From the NCBI RefSeq assembly GCF_033547095.1, contig NZ_CP137852.1, positions 2,039,501 through 2,103,500 of the forward strand: a DNA stretch of 64,000 nucleotides, given 5' to 3'. Source of the DNA: Sediminicoccus rosea (GTDB lineage Bacteria > Pseudomonadota > Alphaproteobacteria > Acetobacterales > Acetobacteraceae). A model generated the notes under the pieces. It saw only the letters and a program-made list of their open reading frames with translations, had not been told where the DNA came from and did no database searches. Positions within the stretch are counted from its first letter, which is position 1, and every line of letters begins with the position of its first letter. Position numbers and translations under genes: made by a program. This document shows positions 24,775 to 32,085 of the stretch, piece after piece.

Positions 24775-25395
24775 ATGGCCGCCATCCTGCACACGGAACG
24801 CCTGCTGCTGCGGCCGCTCACCCTGGCCGACGGGCCTGAACTCGCCGCCATCAACGGGGATGCGGCGGTGATGCGGCATTTCCCGAAGCCGCTCGACTTC
24901 GCCGCGAGCGAGGCCTTCCGCGAGCGCATCGCGCGCCATTTCGCCGAGCATGGCTACGGCTTCTGGGGCGTGTTCCGGCAGGAGGCGCCGGGGCTGGTGG
25001 GCCTGGTCGGCCTGCTCAATATCCCCTGGGAGGCGCGCTTCACCCCGGCGGTCGAGATCGGCTGGCGCATCGCCCCCGCCCATCAGGGCAAGGGCTACGC
25101 GCTGGAGGCGGCGCGGGCGGCGCTGGCGCATGGCTTCGGCCCGCTCGGCCTCGCCGAGATCGTCGCCTTCACCATCCCGGCCAATGAGCCCTCCTGGCGG
25201 CTGATGGAAAAGCTCGGCATGGCGCCGGACGGTGATTTCGAGCACCCGAACCTGCCCGAGGGGCATCCGATGCGCCGCCACCTCCTCTATCGCCTGCGGA
25301 AAATCTTGCCCGCCCGGCGTAACCCCGGCGCCACCCCCGGCGAACCGGGATCAGGCGCTTTCGGGCCCGGCATCGGGCCGGGCGGGCGCGATTGA
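24775..25395 (+). CDS. GNAT family N-acetyltransferase (RimJ/RimL-like)
   Basis: The 206-residue product has the RimJ/RimL type pattern: HTERLLLRPLTLADGPELAA, EIGWRIAPAHQGKGYALEAA (acetyl-CoA loop with the QGKGY core) and EIVAFTIPANEPSWRLMEKLGM. The last 30 residues (about 177-206) are Pro/Gly-rich and are coded by DNA that contains the promoter-like element of the downstream sigma operon (25319-25344), so this tail may be of no functional value. Target protein or metabolite unknown. Confidence 0.85.
   Translation: MAAILHTERLLLRPLTLADGPELAAINGDAAVMRHFPKPLDFAASEAFRERIARHFAEHGYGFWGVFRQEAPGLVGLVGLLNIPWEARFTPAVEIGWRIAPAHQGKGYALEAARAALAHGFGPLGLAEIVAFTIPANEPSWRLMEKLGMAPDGDFEHPNLPEGHPMRRHLLYRLRKILPARRNPGATPGEPGSGAFGPGIGPGGRD
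25319..25344 (+). promoter_or_regulatory. GTAACC-N16-CGAA promoter-like element upstream of the ECF sigma gene
   Basis: GTAACC at 25319-25324, exactly 16 bases, then CGAA at 25341-25344. This is the same arrangement as the element before the flavoprotein cassette (27350-27375) and equals the motif I recall for the Caulobacter crescentus sigma-F regulon. It lies inside the 3-prime end of the acetyltransferase gene, about 100 bases before the sigma start, and would make the sigma operon self-activating. Confidence 0.75.
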
Positions 25396-25441
25396 GGATA
25401 CGCGTGTCACGACCGAGCTTGCCCTGGGCGGCCTCGCCGGC

Positions 25442-26002
25442 ATGAGCGAGGCCGAGGAAAGGCCCGCGCGCGATGCGCGCTGGTCGGACCTGATGGCGCG
25501 CGCCCAGGCGGGGGACGCGCGCGCCTATGACATGCTGCTGCGCGAATGCCTGCCGCTGCTGCGCGCCATCTGCCGCCGCCGCCTGAGCGACGCGGCCGAG
25601 GTGGAGGATGCCGTGCAGGACACGCTGCTGACGCTGCACCGCGTGCGCGCCACCTATGACCCGGCGCGCCCCTTCCGCCCCTGGGTCGCCGCCATCGCCG
25701 AGCGCCGCGCGCTGGACCGTGGGCGCGGCGTGGCGCGTGGCCTCTCGCGCCACACGGTGCTGGAGGCGGCCGAGCATGTCGGCGCCGAGGGCGATGCCGA
25801 GCAGCGGCTGGATGCGGCCGACCTGCGGACGGCGGTGGGGCAATTGCCGGCCTCGCAGCGCACCGCGCTGCAACTGACGAAGATCGAGGCGCTCTCGCTG
25901 GCGGAGGCGAGCGCGCGTTCGGGCATGTCCATGGGGGCGCTCAAGGTCGCCACCCATCGCGCCATCCAGAGCCTGCGCCGCAAACTCGGCAGGGAGCCAT
26001 GA
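25442..26002 (+). CDS. ECF RNA polymerase sigma factor (SigF/NrsF-linked group)
   Basis: The 186-residue product has sigma region 2 (residues about 17-85: AYDMLLRECLPLLRAICRRR, then AEVEDAVQDTLLTLHRVRATYDP and PWVAAIAERRALDRGR) and region 4 (about 120-180: LPASQRTALQLTKIEALSLAEASARSGMSMGALKVATHRA). There is no region 3. It directs RNA polymerase to stress promoters. The next gene encodes an NrsF-type membrane anti-sigma factor and overlaps it by four bases, so the two form the usual sigma/anti-sigma pair. A matching promoter-like element precedes the gene. Confidence 0.93.
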   Translation: MSEAEERPARDARWSDLMARAQAGDARAYDMLLRECLPLLRAICRRRLSDAAEVEDAVQDTLLTLHRVRATYDPARPFRPWVAAIAERRALDRGRGVARGLSRHTVLEAAEHVGAEGDAEQRLDAADLRTAVGQLPASQRTALQLTKIEALSLAEASARSGMSMGALKVATHRAIQSLRRKLGREP

Positions 26003-26652
26003 CCATGCGGACCGAAGACCTCATCAGCCAGTTGAGCCGCGGGCTCAAGCCGGTGCGCCGGCTGCCCTCGCCGCTCGCCATGCTGGGGCTGTGGTGCCTG
26101 TTCTGCGCGGGCGTGATCGGCGCGGCGCTGCTGATCTCGGGCCTGCGCGCCGATTTCGCGGCCTGGCTGATGGACGGGTTCGACCTCTACCACCTCATGT
26201 CCGCCGCGCTGGTGGCGCTGACGGCGGGCTATGCCGCCTTCCAGCTGGCCCTGCCCGACCGCGACCAGCGCTGGGCGCTGCTGCCGGTGCCGGCGGTGGT
26301 GGGCTGGCTCGTGACGATGGGCTGGGGCTGCCTCGAGGATCTGGCGCGGCTGGGGCCGGAGGCGCTGCAGCTCGGCGTCAGCCTGCCCTGCCTCAGCTTC
26401 ATCATCGGCCTTGGCCTGCCGATGACGGCGGCCATCGTCTTCCTCACGCGGCATGCGGCGCTGCTGCGGCCGGTGCCGGTGGCGGCTCTCGGCGCGCTCT
26501 CGGCCGCGGCCTTCGCGAGCCTCGGCCTGACCCTGGTGCATGAGCTGAACGCGGCGGTGATGGTGCTGGTCTGGCATGGCCTCGCGGTGCTGGTGGTGAC
26601 GGCGCTGGGCGCGCTGGCCGGGCCCCTGCTGATGCAGCGCGCGGCGCTGTGA
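25999..26652 (+). CDS. nrsF: NrsF family (DUF1109) membrane anti-sigma factor
   Basis: A 217-residue protein with a short cytoplasmic N-terminus (MTMRTEDLISQLSRGLKPVR) and six membrane segments, the architecture of NrsF/DUF1109 proteins that hold an ECF sigma factor at the membrane until a stress signal releases it. Cysteines are at 33, 36, 111 and 131. In the Caulobacter homologue CC3252 I recall two conserved Cys (131 and 181) being needed for the metal response; here Cys131 is present but the second site reads LVHELN with no Cys. The signal sensed may therefore differ. Four-base overlaps link it to the sigma gene and the DUF3047 gene. Confidence 0.9.
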   Translation: MTMRTEDLISQLSRGLKPVRRLPSPLAMLGLWCLFCAGVIGAALLISGLRADFAAWLMDGFDLYHLMSAALVALTAGYAAFQLALPDRDQRWALLPVPAVVGWLVTMGWGCLEDLARLGPEALQLGVSLPCLSFIIGLGLPMTAAIVFLTRHAALLRPVPVAALGALSAAAFASLGLTLVHELNAAVMVLVWHGLAVLVVTALGALAGPLLMQRAAL

Positions 26653-27293
26653 TCCCACGCCGGGCCGCGCTCGCCCTGCCGCTGGCCGCGCCGCGCGCCG
26701 CCCGGGCCCAGGAACTGGACCCGCGCCTTGCCGAGGCGGGCTGGCGCCTGCAGCCGGTGCGCGGCCGTGCCGTCGCGCAATTCACGCTGGAAGAGGCGGG
26801 CTCCATCCGCGTCACCGCGCGCGATTCCGTGGGCTTCCTCCTGCGCCCCTTTCCCGGGCCGCCCGGCCGCCTCGCCTGGCGCTGGCGCCTGGAAAGCGCG
26901 GCCCCGCCCAGTGACGCCGGGGCGCGCGGCGCCGATGACCGCTCGGCCGCCCTGCATGTGCTCTTCGCGGCCAGCGGCGCGCTCGCCTTCATGCGCCGGG
27001 GCCTGACGCCGGAGGGCATGGCCGGCCGCGGCCTCACCTATTGCTGGGGCGGCGGGCCGCCGGGCCGGCGCCTGCCCAACCCCTATGCGCCGCGCGATGG
27101 CGCCGTGATCATCCTGCGCGGGGAGGAGGCGCCGCTCGCCACCTGGCTGGAGGAGGTGGTGGATGTCGCCGCGGATCACGCGGCGGCCTTCGGCGAGCCG
27201 GCGCCGGCCGTGACCCACCTGGCGCTGTCCGCCGATACGGATGACCGGGGCGGCCTGGCCGTGGCGCGGATCATGCCGCCGCGCTGGCTGTGA
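26649..27293 (+). CDS. DUF3047 family secreted protein
   Basis: The 214 residues start with a short signal peptide (MIPRRAALALPLAAPRAARAQ). The remainder matches the DUF3047 pattern as I know it: LAWRWRLESA followed by an Asp-rich GADDRSAALHVLF, YCWGGG, PNPYAPRDGAVIILRG, and a terminal LALSADTDDRGG. It begins at GTG 26649, four bases inside the nrsF gene, so it is part of the sigma operon. Function unknown; placement suggests a periplasmic member of the same stress response. Confidence 0.8.
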   Translation: MIPRRAALALPLAAPRAARAQELDPRLAEAGWRLQPVRGRAVAQFTLEEAGSIRVTARDSVGFLLRPFPGPPGRLAWRWRLESAAPPSDAGARGADDRSAALHVLFAASGALAFMRRGLTPEGMAGRGLTYCWGGGPPGRRLPNPYAPRDGAVIILRGEEAPLATWLEEVVDVAADHAAAFGEPAPAVTHLALSADTDDRGGLAVARIMPPRWL

Positions 27294-27349
27294 GGTCCGT
27301 GGTATCATCCCTGCCATCCGCGCCGGGCAACCGCGCAGGCCCGTGGCGC

Positions 27350-27375
27350 GTAACCTTCCCGAGCCCTTCAGCGAA
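27350..27375 (+). promoter_or_regulatory. GTAACC-N16-CGAA promoter-like element upstream of the flavoprotein cassette
   Basis: GTAACC at 27350-27355, exactly 16 bases, then CGAA at 27372-27375, in the 124-base gap before the flavoprotein gene. Transcription would start near 27382, giving a leader of about 36 bases. The element is identical in both boxes and in spacing to that before the sigma gene, while the spacer sequences differ, so the two are not a copied block. Confidence 0.78.
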
Positions 27376-27417
27376 ACCGGCACAGCGCAGCGGCAGATCC
27401 AGAATGACGCCCGACAC

Positions 27418-28875
27418 ATGACCCATGACGAGACCCCCACACCGGCCGCGCGCCGCCCGCGCCGGAAGGGCGACGTGCTGCATGCCGATCTCTGCGTGAT
27501 CGGCGCGGGCTCGGCCGGGCTCTCGCTCGCGGCCGGCGCCGTTCAGATGGGCGCCTCGGTCGTGCTGATCGAGAAGCACCGGATGGGGGGCGATTGCCTG
27601 AACACGGGCTGCGTTCCCTCCAAGGCGCTGCTCGCCGCCGCCCATGCGGCGGAGGCGGCGCGCGGGGCGGCGCGCTTCGGCGTGGACGTGCCCGCCCCCG
27701 TGGTGGATTTCGCCCGCGTCCATGCGCATGTGCAGGGCGTCATCGCCACCATCGCCCCGCATGACAGCGTGGAGCGCTTCGAGGGGCTGGGCTGCACGGT
27801 CATCCGCGCCGCCGCCCGCTTCACCGGCCCGCGCGAGGTGGCCGCCGGCGGCCAGCGCATCCGCGCGCGGCGCTTCGTGGTGGCGAGCGGCTCCTCGCCC
27901 GCGCTGCCGCCGGTCCCCGGCCTCGCCGAGACGCCGCATCTGACCAATGAGACGATCTTCGAACTGACCGAGCGGCCAGAGCATCTGCTGGTGTTGGGCG
28001 GCGGGCCGATCGGCATCGAGATGGCGCAGGCCTTCCGGGGCCTCGGCTCGGCGGTGACGGTGATCCAGCGCGACACCATCCTGCCGCGCGACGAGCCCGA
28101 GGCGGTGGCGATCCTGCGCGAGATCCTGCGCGGCCAGGGCATCACGCTGATCGAGGGCGCGCAGGTGGCGCGCATCCGGCCCGGCGTGCAGGTCGAGCTG
28201 GCCGACGGCACGGTCATCGCGGGCTCGCACCTGCTGGTGGCGGCGGGGCGCAAGCCCAACCTGGATGGGCTCGACCTCGCTTTGGCGGGTGTGGAGGTGA
28301 CGCCGCGCGGCATCACGGTGGATCGGCGGCTGCGCAGCACGAACCGGCGCGTCTTCGCCGCGGGTGATGTCGCGGGCGGGCCGCAATTCACCCATGTGGC
28401 GGGCTACCATGCGGGCGTGCTGATCCGGAACATCCTCTTCGGCTTGCCCGCGAAGGTGGATTACGCGGCGCTGCCCTGGGTGACCTATTGCGACCCGGAA
28501 CTCGCCCATGTGGGCCTGACCGAGGCCGAGGCGCGGCTCGCCAGCCACCCGGTGCAGGTCCTGCTGCAGCCGCTCTCCGGCAATGACCGCGCGGTGGCGG
28601 AGCGGAGCGACCAGGGCCTGGCCAAGATCATCCTGGGCGGCGGCGGGCGCATCCTGGGGGCGACGATCCTGGCCCCCCGCGCCGGTGAAATGATCGGCCT
28701 CTGGGGGCTGGCCATCCAGTCCAGGATGAAGATCGGCGCGGTGGCGCAGATGATGGCGCCCTATCCGACCATGTCCGAGATTTCCAAGCGCGCGGCCGGC
28801 GCCTTCTACACGCCGAGCCTGTTTTCCGCGCGCACGCGGCGGATCGTGGGCTGGATCCAGAGGCTGCTGCCATGA
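27418..28875 (+). CDS. FAD-dependent pyridine nucleotide-disulfide oxidoreductase (MerA/Lpd-like)
   Basis: The 485-residue flavoenzyme has an FAD-binding GAGSAGLSLA at about residue 29, the redox disulfide Cys60/Cys65 in GGDCLNTGCVPSKAL, an NAD(P)-binding VLGGGPIGIEMAQA near 190, the FAADGDVAG-type site (RVFAAGDVAGG) near 315 and the dimerisation domain. The C-terminal active-site motif reads APYPTMSE, with Tyr where lipoamide dehydrogenases have His, and there is no vicinal Cys pair and no N-terminal NmerA domain, so it is neither a typical Lpd nor mercuric reductase. It leads an eight-gene cassette and overlaps the next gene by four bases. Confidence 0.9.
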   Translation: MTHDETPTPAARRPRRKGDVLHADLCVIGAGSAGLSLAAGAVQMGASVVLIEKHRMGGDCLNTGCVPSKALLAAAHAAEAARGAARFGVDVPAPVVDFARVHAHVQGVIATIAPHDSVERFEGLGCTVIRAAARFTGPREVAAGGQRIRARRFVVASGSSPALPPVPGLAETPHLTNETIFELTERPEHLLVLGGGPIGIEMAQAFRGLGSAVTVIQRDTILPRDEPEAVAILREILRGQGITLIEGAQVARIRPGVQVELADGTVIAGSHLLVAAGRKPNLDGLDLALAGVEVTPRGITVDRRLRSTNRRVFAAGDVAGGPQFTHVAGYHAGVLIRNILFGLPAKVDYAALPWVTYCDPELAHVGLTEAEARLASHPVQVLLQPLSGNDRAVAERSDQGLAKIILGGGGRILGATILAPRAGEMIGLWGLAIQSRMKIGAVAQMMAPYPTMSEISKRAAGAFYTPSLFSARTRRIVGWIQRLLP

Positions 28876-29573
28876 GGTGGCTTCGCGACAGGCGGCTCTG
28901 GCTGCTCCTTGGGGCCTTGGCCCTGCTCGGGGTGTTACGCGCCACCGGGCTCGGTGAGCTGCTCTCGCTCGATACGCTGGCGCGGCACCGCGAGGCGCTG
29001 GGCGGCTTCGTCGCGCGCAACGCGCTGCTGGCGGCGGGCGGCTTCGTGCTGGTCTATGCGGCGGCGGTGGCGCTTTCCGTGCCGGGGGCCATCATCCTCA
29101 CGCTCGCGGGCGGCTTCCTCTTCGGCGCGGTGCTGGGCACGCTGCTCACCGTGCTGGGGGCGACCATCGGCGCCACGCTGGTCTTCCTCTTCGCCCGCAC
29201 CATCTTCGGCGAGAACGCGCTGGACCGCTTCGGCGCCCCGGCGCAGCGCCTGGCCGAGGGCATCCGCCGCAACGCCGCCTCCTACCTGCTGGTGCTGCGG
29301 CTGGTGCCGCTGTTTCCCTTCTTCCTGGTCAACCTCGTGCCCGCCTTCGTGGGCGTGAAGCTGCCGGTCTACGTGCTGACGACCTTCTTCGGCATCATGC
29401 CCGGCACCTTCGTCTTCAGCCTGACCGGCGCGGGGCTGGGTTCCATCCTGGATGCCGGCGGCACGCTCGACCTCGGCGCGGTGCTGACGCCGCAGATCCT
29501 GGGCGCGCTGCTGGGCCTCGCCGCGCTCTCGCTCGCGGCCATCCCGCTCAAGAACAGGTTCGCCGCGAAATGA
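28872..29573 (+). CDS. TVP38/TMEM64 family membrane protein (VTT domain)
   Basis: A 233-residue inner-membrane protein with five to six hydrophobic segments and the VTT/SNARE-associated domain: SVPGAIILTLAGGFLFGAVLGT at about residue 68, FLFARTIFGEN, and the RLVPLFPFFLVNLVPAFVGV re-entrant region near 140, followed by FFGIMPGTFVF. Family members move or scramble lipids or ions and often lie beside MerA-like flavoproteins, as here. Starts four bases inside the flavoprotein gene and overlaps the DUF547 gene by four bases. Confidence 0.9.
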   Translation: MRWLRDRRLWLLLGALALLGVLRATGLGELLSLDTLARHREALGGFVARNALLAAGGFVLVYAAAVALSVPGAIILTLAGGFLFGAVLGTLLTVLGATIGATLVFLFARTIFGENALDRFGAPAQRLAEGIRRNAASYLLVLRLVPLFPFFLVNLVPAFVGVKLPVYVLTTFFGIMPGTFVFSLTGAGLGSILDAGGTLDLGAVLTPQILGALLGLAALSLAAIPLKNRFAAK

Positions 29574-30355
29574 TCCGCCGCCGCGCCCTCGGCCTCCTGG
29601 CCCCGGCCATCCTCATCGGCCCCGCCCAAGCGGCGGAGCCCGGCCTCGATGCGCTGCTCGGTCGCTACGCCGGCACGCCCGCCGATGGCGTGACGCGTGT
29701 GGCCTATGGCCGCTGGAAGGCGAGCGCCGCCGACATGGCCGCCCTCGACGCCTGGATCGCCGAGGCCGCGACGCGCCGCCCCTCGGCCATGCCGCGGGGC
29801 GAGGCCTTCGCCTTCTGGGCCAATCTCTACAACGCGCTCACGCTCAAGCTCGTGCTGGAGCGCTATCCGGTGCGCTCCATCAAGGACATCCGCTCGACCG
29901 GCGTCGGTCTCGATCCGCGGCAATTCCTCGGGCCCTGGCGCACGCGCCTCGTCACCATCGAGGGCACGCGCATGTCGCTGGACGATATCGAGCACGGCAC
30001 GATGCGCCCGACCTTCCGCGATCCGCGCGTGCATTACGCGGTGAACTGCGCCTCCATCGGCTGCCCGAACCTGCCGCTGCGCGCCTGGCGGGCGGCGAGC
30101 TTGGAAGCCGATCTGGACGCCGCCGCCCGCGCCTTCGTGAACCACCCGCGCGGTGCGGCCCTGCTTGCGGGCGGGGGCCTGCGCGTCTCCTCCATCTATC
30201 GTTGGTTCCGCGAGGATTTCGGCGGCGATGATGCGGGCATCCTCGCGCATCTCCGCCGCCATGCCGCACCCCCGCTGGCCGATGCGCTGCGAAATGTCAC
30301 CCGCATCGCGGAAGATGCCTATGATTGGGCGTTGAACGACGCCACGCCGTCCTGA
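29570..30355 (+). CDS. DUF547 family secreted protein
   Basis: A 261-residue exported protein (signal peptide to about residue 21, AQA cleavage). DUF547 hallmarks are visible: EAFAFWANLYNALTLKLVLERYP near residue 80 and HYAVNCASIGCPNLPLRAW near 155, which holds the conserved Cys-rich site of this family (papain-like fold suspected by others, activity unproven). It overlaps the TVP38 gene by four bases and is followed after 18 bases by the radical SAM gene. Confidence 0.88.
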   Translation: MIRRRALGLLAPAILIGPAQAAEPGLDALLGRYAGTPADGVTRVAYGRWKASAADMAALDAWIAEAATRRPSAMPRGEAFAFWANLYNALTLKLVLERYPVRSIKDIRSTGVGLDPRQFLGPWRTRLVTIEGTRMSLDDIEHGTMRPTFRDPRVHYAVNCASIGCPNLPLRAWRAASLEADLDAAARAFVNHPRGAALLAGGGLRVSSIYRWFREDFGGDDAGILAHLRRHAAPPLADALRNVTRIAEDAYDWALNDATPS

Positions 30356-30373
30356 ATTCCGGAGAGCCCCGCC

Positions 30374-31327
30374 TTGTCCCTTCGCAGCCAGACCACGACG
30401 CCGCTCCTGCCCGGCAAGTTCCAGGATCCCGACTGGACGCTGAAGGGCGAGCGGCGCGCGAGCGTCGCCCTCGCGGCGCTGGAGACGCTGTGGTTCAACA
30501 CCGGCACGCTTTGCAACATCACCTGCGCCAATTGCTACATCGAGAGCAGCCCGCGCAATGACGCGCTGGTCTATCTCACTGCCGCCGAGGTGCGCGGCTA
30601 CCTGGACGAGGCGGCCGGCTTCCCGGTGGCGGAGGTGGGCTTCACCGGCGGCGAGCCCTTCATGAACCCGGACCTCGTGCCGATGCTGGAGGATGTTCTC
30701 TCGCGCGGGTTGCGCGCGCTGGTGCTGACCAATGCGATGCAGCCCATGCGGCGCTATGCCGCCCCCCTGCTGGCGCTGCGCGACCGGCACGGGACGGGCA
30801 ACCTCATCCTCCGCGTCAGCCTCGACCATCACGACGCCGCCATCCATGACCTGGAGCGCGGCGCGGGCAGCTTCGCCCGGACCATGGAGGGGCTCGGCTG
30901 GCTGGCGCGCGAGGGCTTCCAGTTGCATGTCGCCGGCCGCGCGGGCTTCGGCGCGGAGGACGAGGCGGCGATGCGCGCGGGCTTCGCGCGCCTCTTCGCG
31001 GCGCACGGCATCCCGGTGGATGCCGAGGACCCCGTGGCCCTCATGCTCTTCCCCGAGATGGACGAGGGGCGCGACGTGCCGGAGATCACCGAGGCCTGCT
31101 GGGGCATTCTGAAGAAATCGCCCGAGTCCATGATGTGCGCCTCCTCCCGCATGGTGGTGAAGCGCAAGGGGGCCGAGCGGCCGGCCGTGCTGGCCTGCAC
31201 GCTGCTGGCCTATGATGAGCGCTTCGAACTGGGCGCCACGCTGACCGAGGCGGCGCGGCCGGTTTCGCTGAACCACCCGCATTGCGCCACCTTCTGCGTG
31301 CTGGGTGGCGCGGCCTGCAGTCGATGA
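30374..31327 (+). CDS. Radical SAM protein with extra C-terminal cysteines
   Basis: The 317-residue enzyme has the [4Fe-4S] radical SAM site Cys47-x3-Cys51-x2-Cys54 (CNITCANCYIE) and the GFTGGEPFMNP SAM-binding segment near residue 94. Six more Cys occur near the C-terminus (242, 255, 275, 304, 308, 315), enough for an auxiliary Fe-S cluster of the twitch/SPASM kind. It is not ArsS, whose site reads CNQxCxHCH. Product unknown. The start is TTG 30374 and the stop overlaps the following acetyltransferase-like gene by four bases. It is the most likely chemistry-defining enzyme of the cassette. Confidence 0.88.
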   Translation: MSLRSQTTTPLLPGKFQDPDWTLKGERRASVALAALETLWFNTGTLCNITCANCYIESSPRNDALVYLTAAEVRGYLDEAAGFPVAEVGFTGGEPFMNPDLVPMLEDVLSRGLRALVLTNAMQPMRRYAAPLLALRDRHGTGNLILRVSLDHHDAAIHDLERGAGSFARTMEGLGWLAREGFQLHVAGRAGFGAEDEAAMRAGFARLFAAHGIPVDAEDPVALMLFPEMDEGRDVPEITEACWGILKKSPESMMCASSRMVVKRKGAERPAVLACTLLAYDERFELGATLTEAARPVSLNHPHCATFCVLGGAACSR

Positions 31328-32085
31328 CGCTGGACTTCGTGCCGCTGAGCGCGCGGCCCGACCTTGCCGATGCGCTCGATACGCCGGAATTCCGCGCGCT
31401 CTGGCCGGAATTCATGATGCACGACCCGGCCGCCGACCTGCGCTTCAATGCGGCGGCCTTCTCGCGCTACCTCGATTTCTCCTTCGCGATCCTCGACCCG
31501 GCCCGGCCGGACCGGCCGGTCGGCCGTTCCTTCGCCGTGCCCTTCCACTTCACCGGCGAATTGCCGGATTCCGGCTGGGACGGCGTGATCCGGATGGCGC
31601 ATGCGGATGCGGTCGCCGGCCGCGCGCCGAACGCGCTGAGCGCGCTGGAGATCACGCTGCTGCCCACGCATCGCGGCCAGGGCCAATCGGCCGCCATCCT
31701 CCGGGCGATGCGTCGCCATGCCGCGGCGCGGGGCCTTGGCCATCTCTTCGCGCCCGTCCGCCCCACCGCGAAGCAGCACGAGCCCTTCCTGCCGATGGCG
31801 GACTACCTGGCGCGCCGCACGGCGGAGGGCTTCGCGACGGACCCCTGGGTGCGCACGCATGAGCGCATCGGCGGGCGCGTCATCAAGATCGCGCCGACCA
31901 GCATGGTGATCCCCGGCACGCTCGCCGAGTGGCGCCGCTGGACCGGCCTGCCGCTTGGCGCTTCGGGGCCTGTCGCCATCGAAGGCGGGCTGACGCCGCT
32001 GCATGTGTCCGTCGAGCAGGACCACGCCGTCTATGTCGAGCCCAATGTCTGGATCGAACATCCCCTGGAAGACCCCGCCGCATGA
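31324..32085 (+). CDS. GNAT-fold N-acetyltransferase-like protein
   Basis: The 253-residue product contains a GNAT core: ALEITLLPTHRGQGQSAAILRAMRRHAAARG near residues 105-135 has the acetyl-CoA loop (RGQGQS). The C-terminal part adds GGRVIKIAPTSMVIPGTLAEW and a beta-rich end, so it is larger than a minimal GNAT. The substrate is unknown; given the neighbours it may acetylate the radical SAM product. Four-base overlaps on both sides bind it into the cassette. Confidence 0.78.
   Translation: MTLDFVPLSARPDLADALDTPEFRALWPEFMMHDPAADLRFNAAAFSRYLDFSFAILDPARPDRPVGRSFAVPFHFTGELPDSGWDGVIRMAHADAVAGRAPNALSALEITLLPTHRGQGQSAAILRAMRRHAAARGLGHLFAPVRPTAKQHEPFLPMADYLARRTAEGFATDPWVRTHERIGGRVIKIAPTSMVIPGTLAEWRRWTGLPLGASGPVAIEGGLTPLHVSVEQDHAVYVEPNVWIEHPLEDPAA

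Noticed and set aside
27418-28875. Mercuric reductase (merA)
   Set aside because: No NmerA domain, no C-terminal vicinal Cys pair, and no merR, merT or merP genes nearby.
29369-31282. 637-codon reverse open frame across DUF547 and radical SAM genes
   Set aside because: The forward genes have clear family motifs. The reverse frame is low in complexity and has none.
30374-31327. Arsenosugar radical SAM enzyme ArsS
   Set aside because: The cluster site reads CNITCANCY and not the CNQxCxHCH form of ArsS, and no arsM is present.
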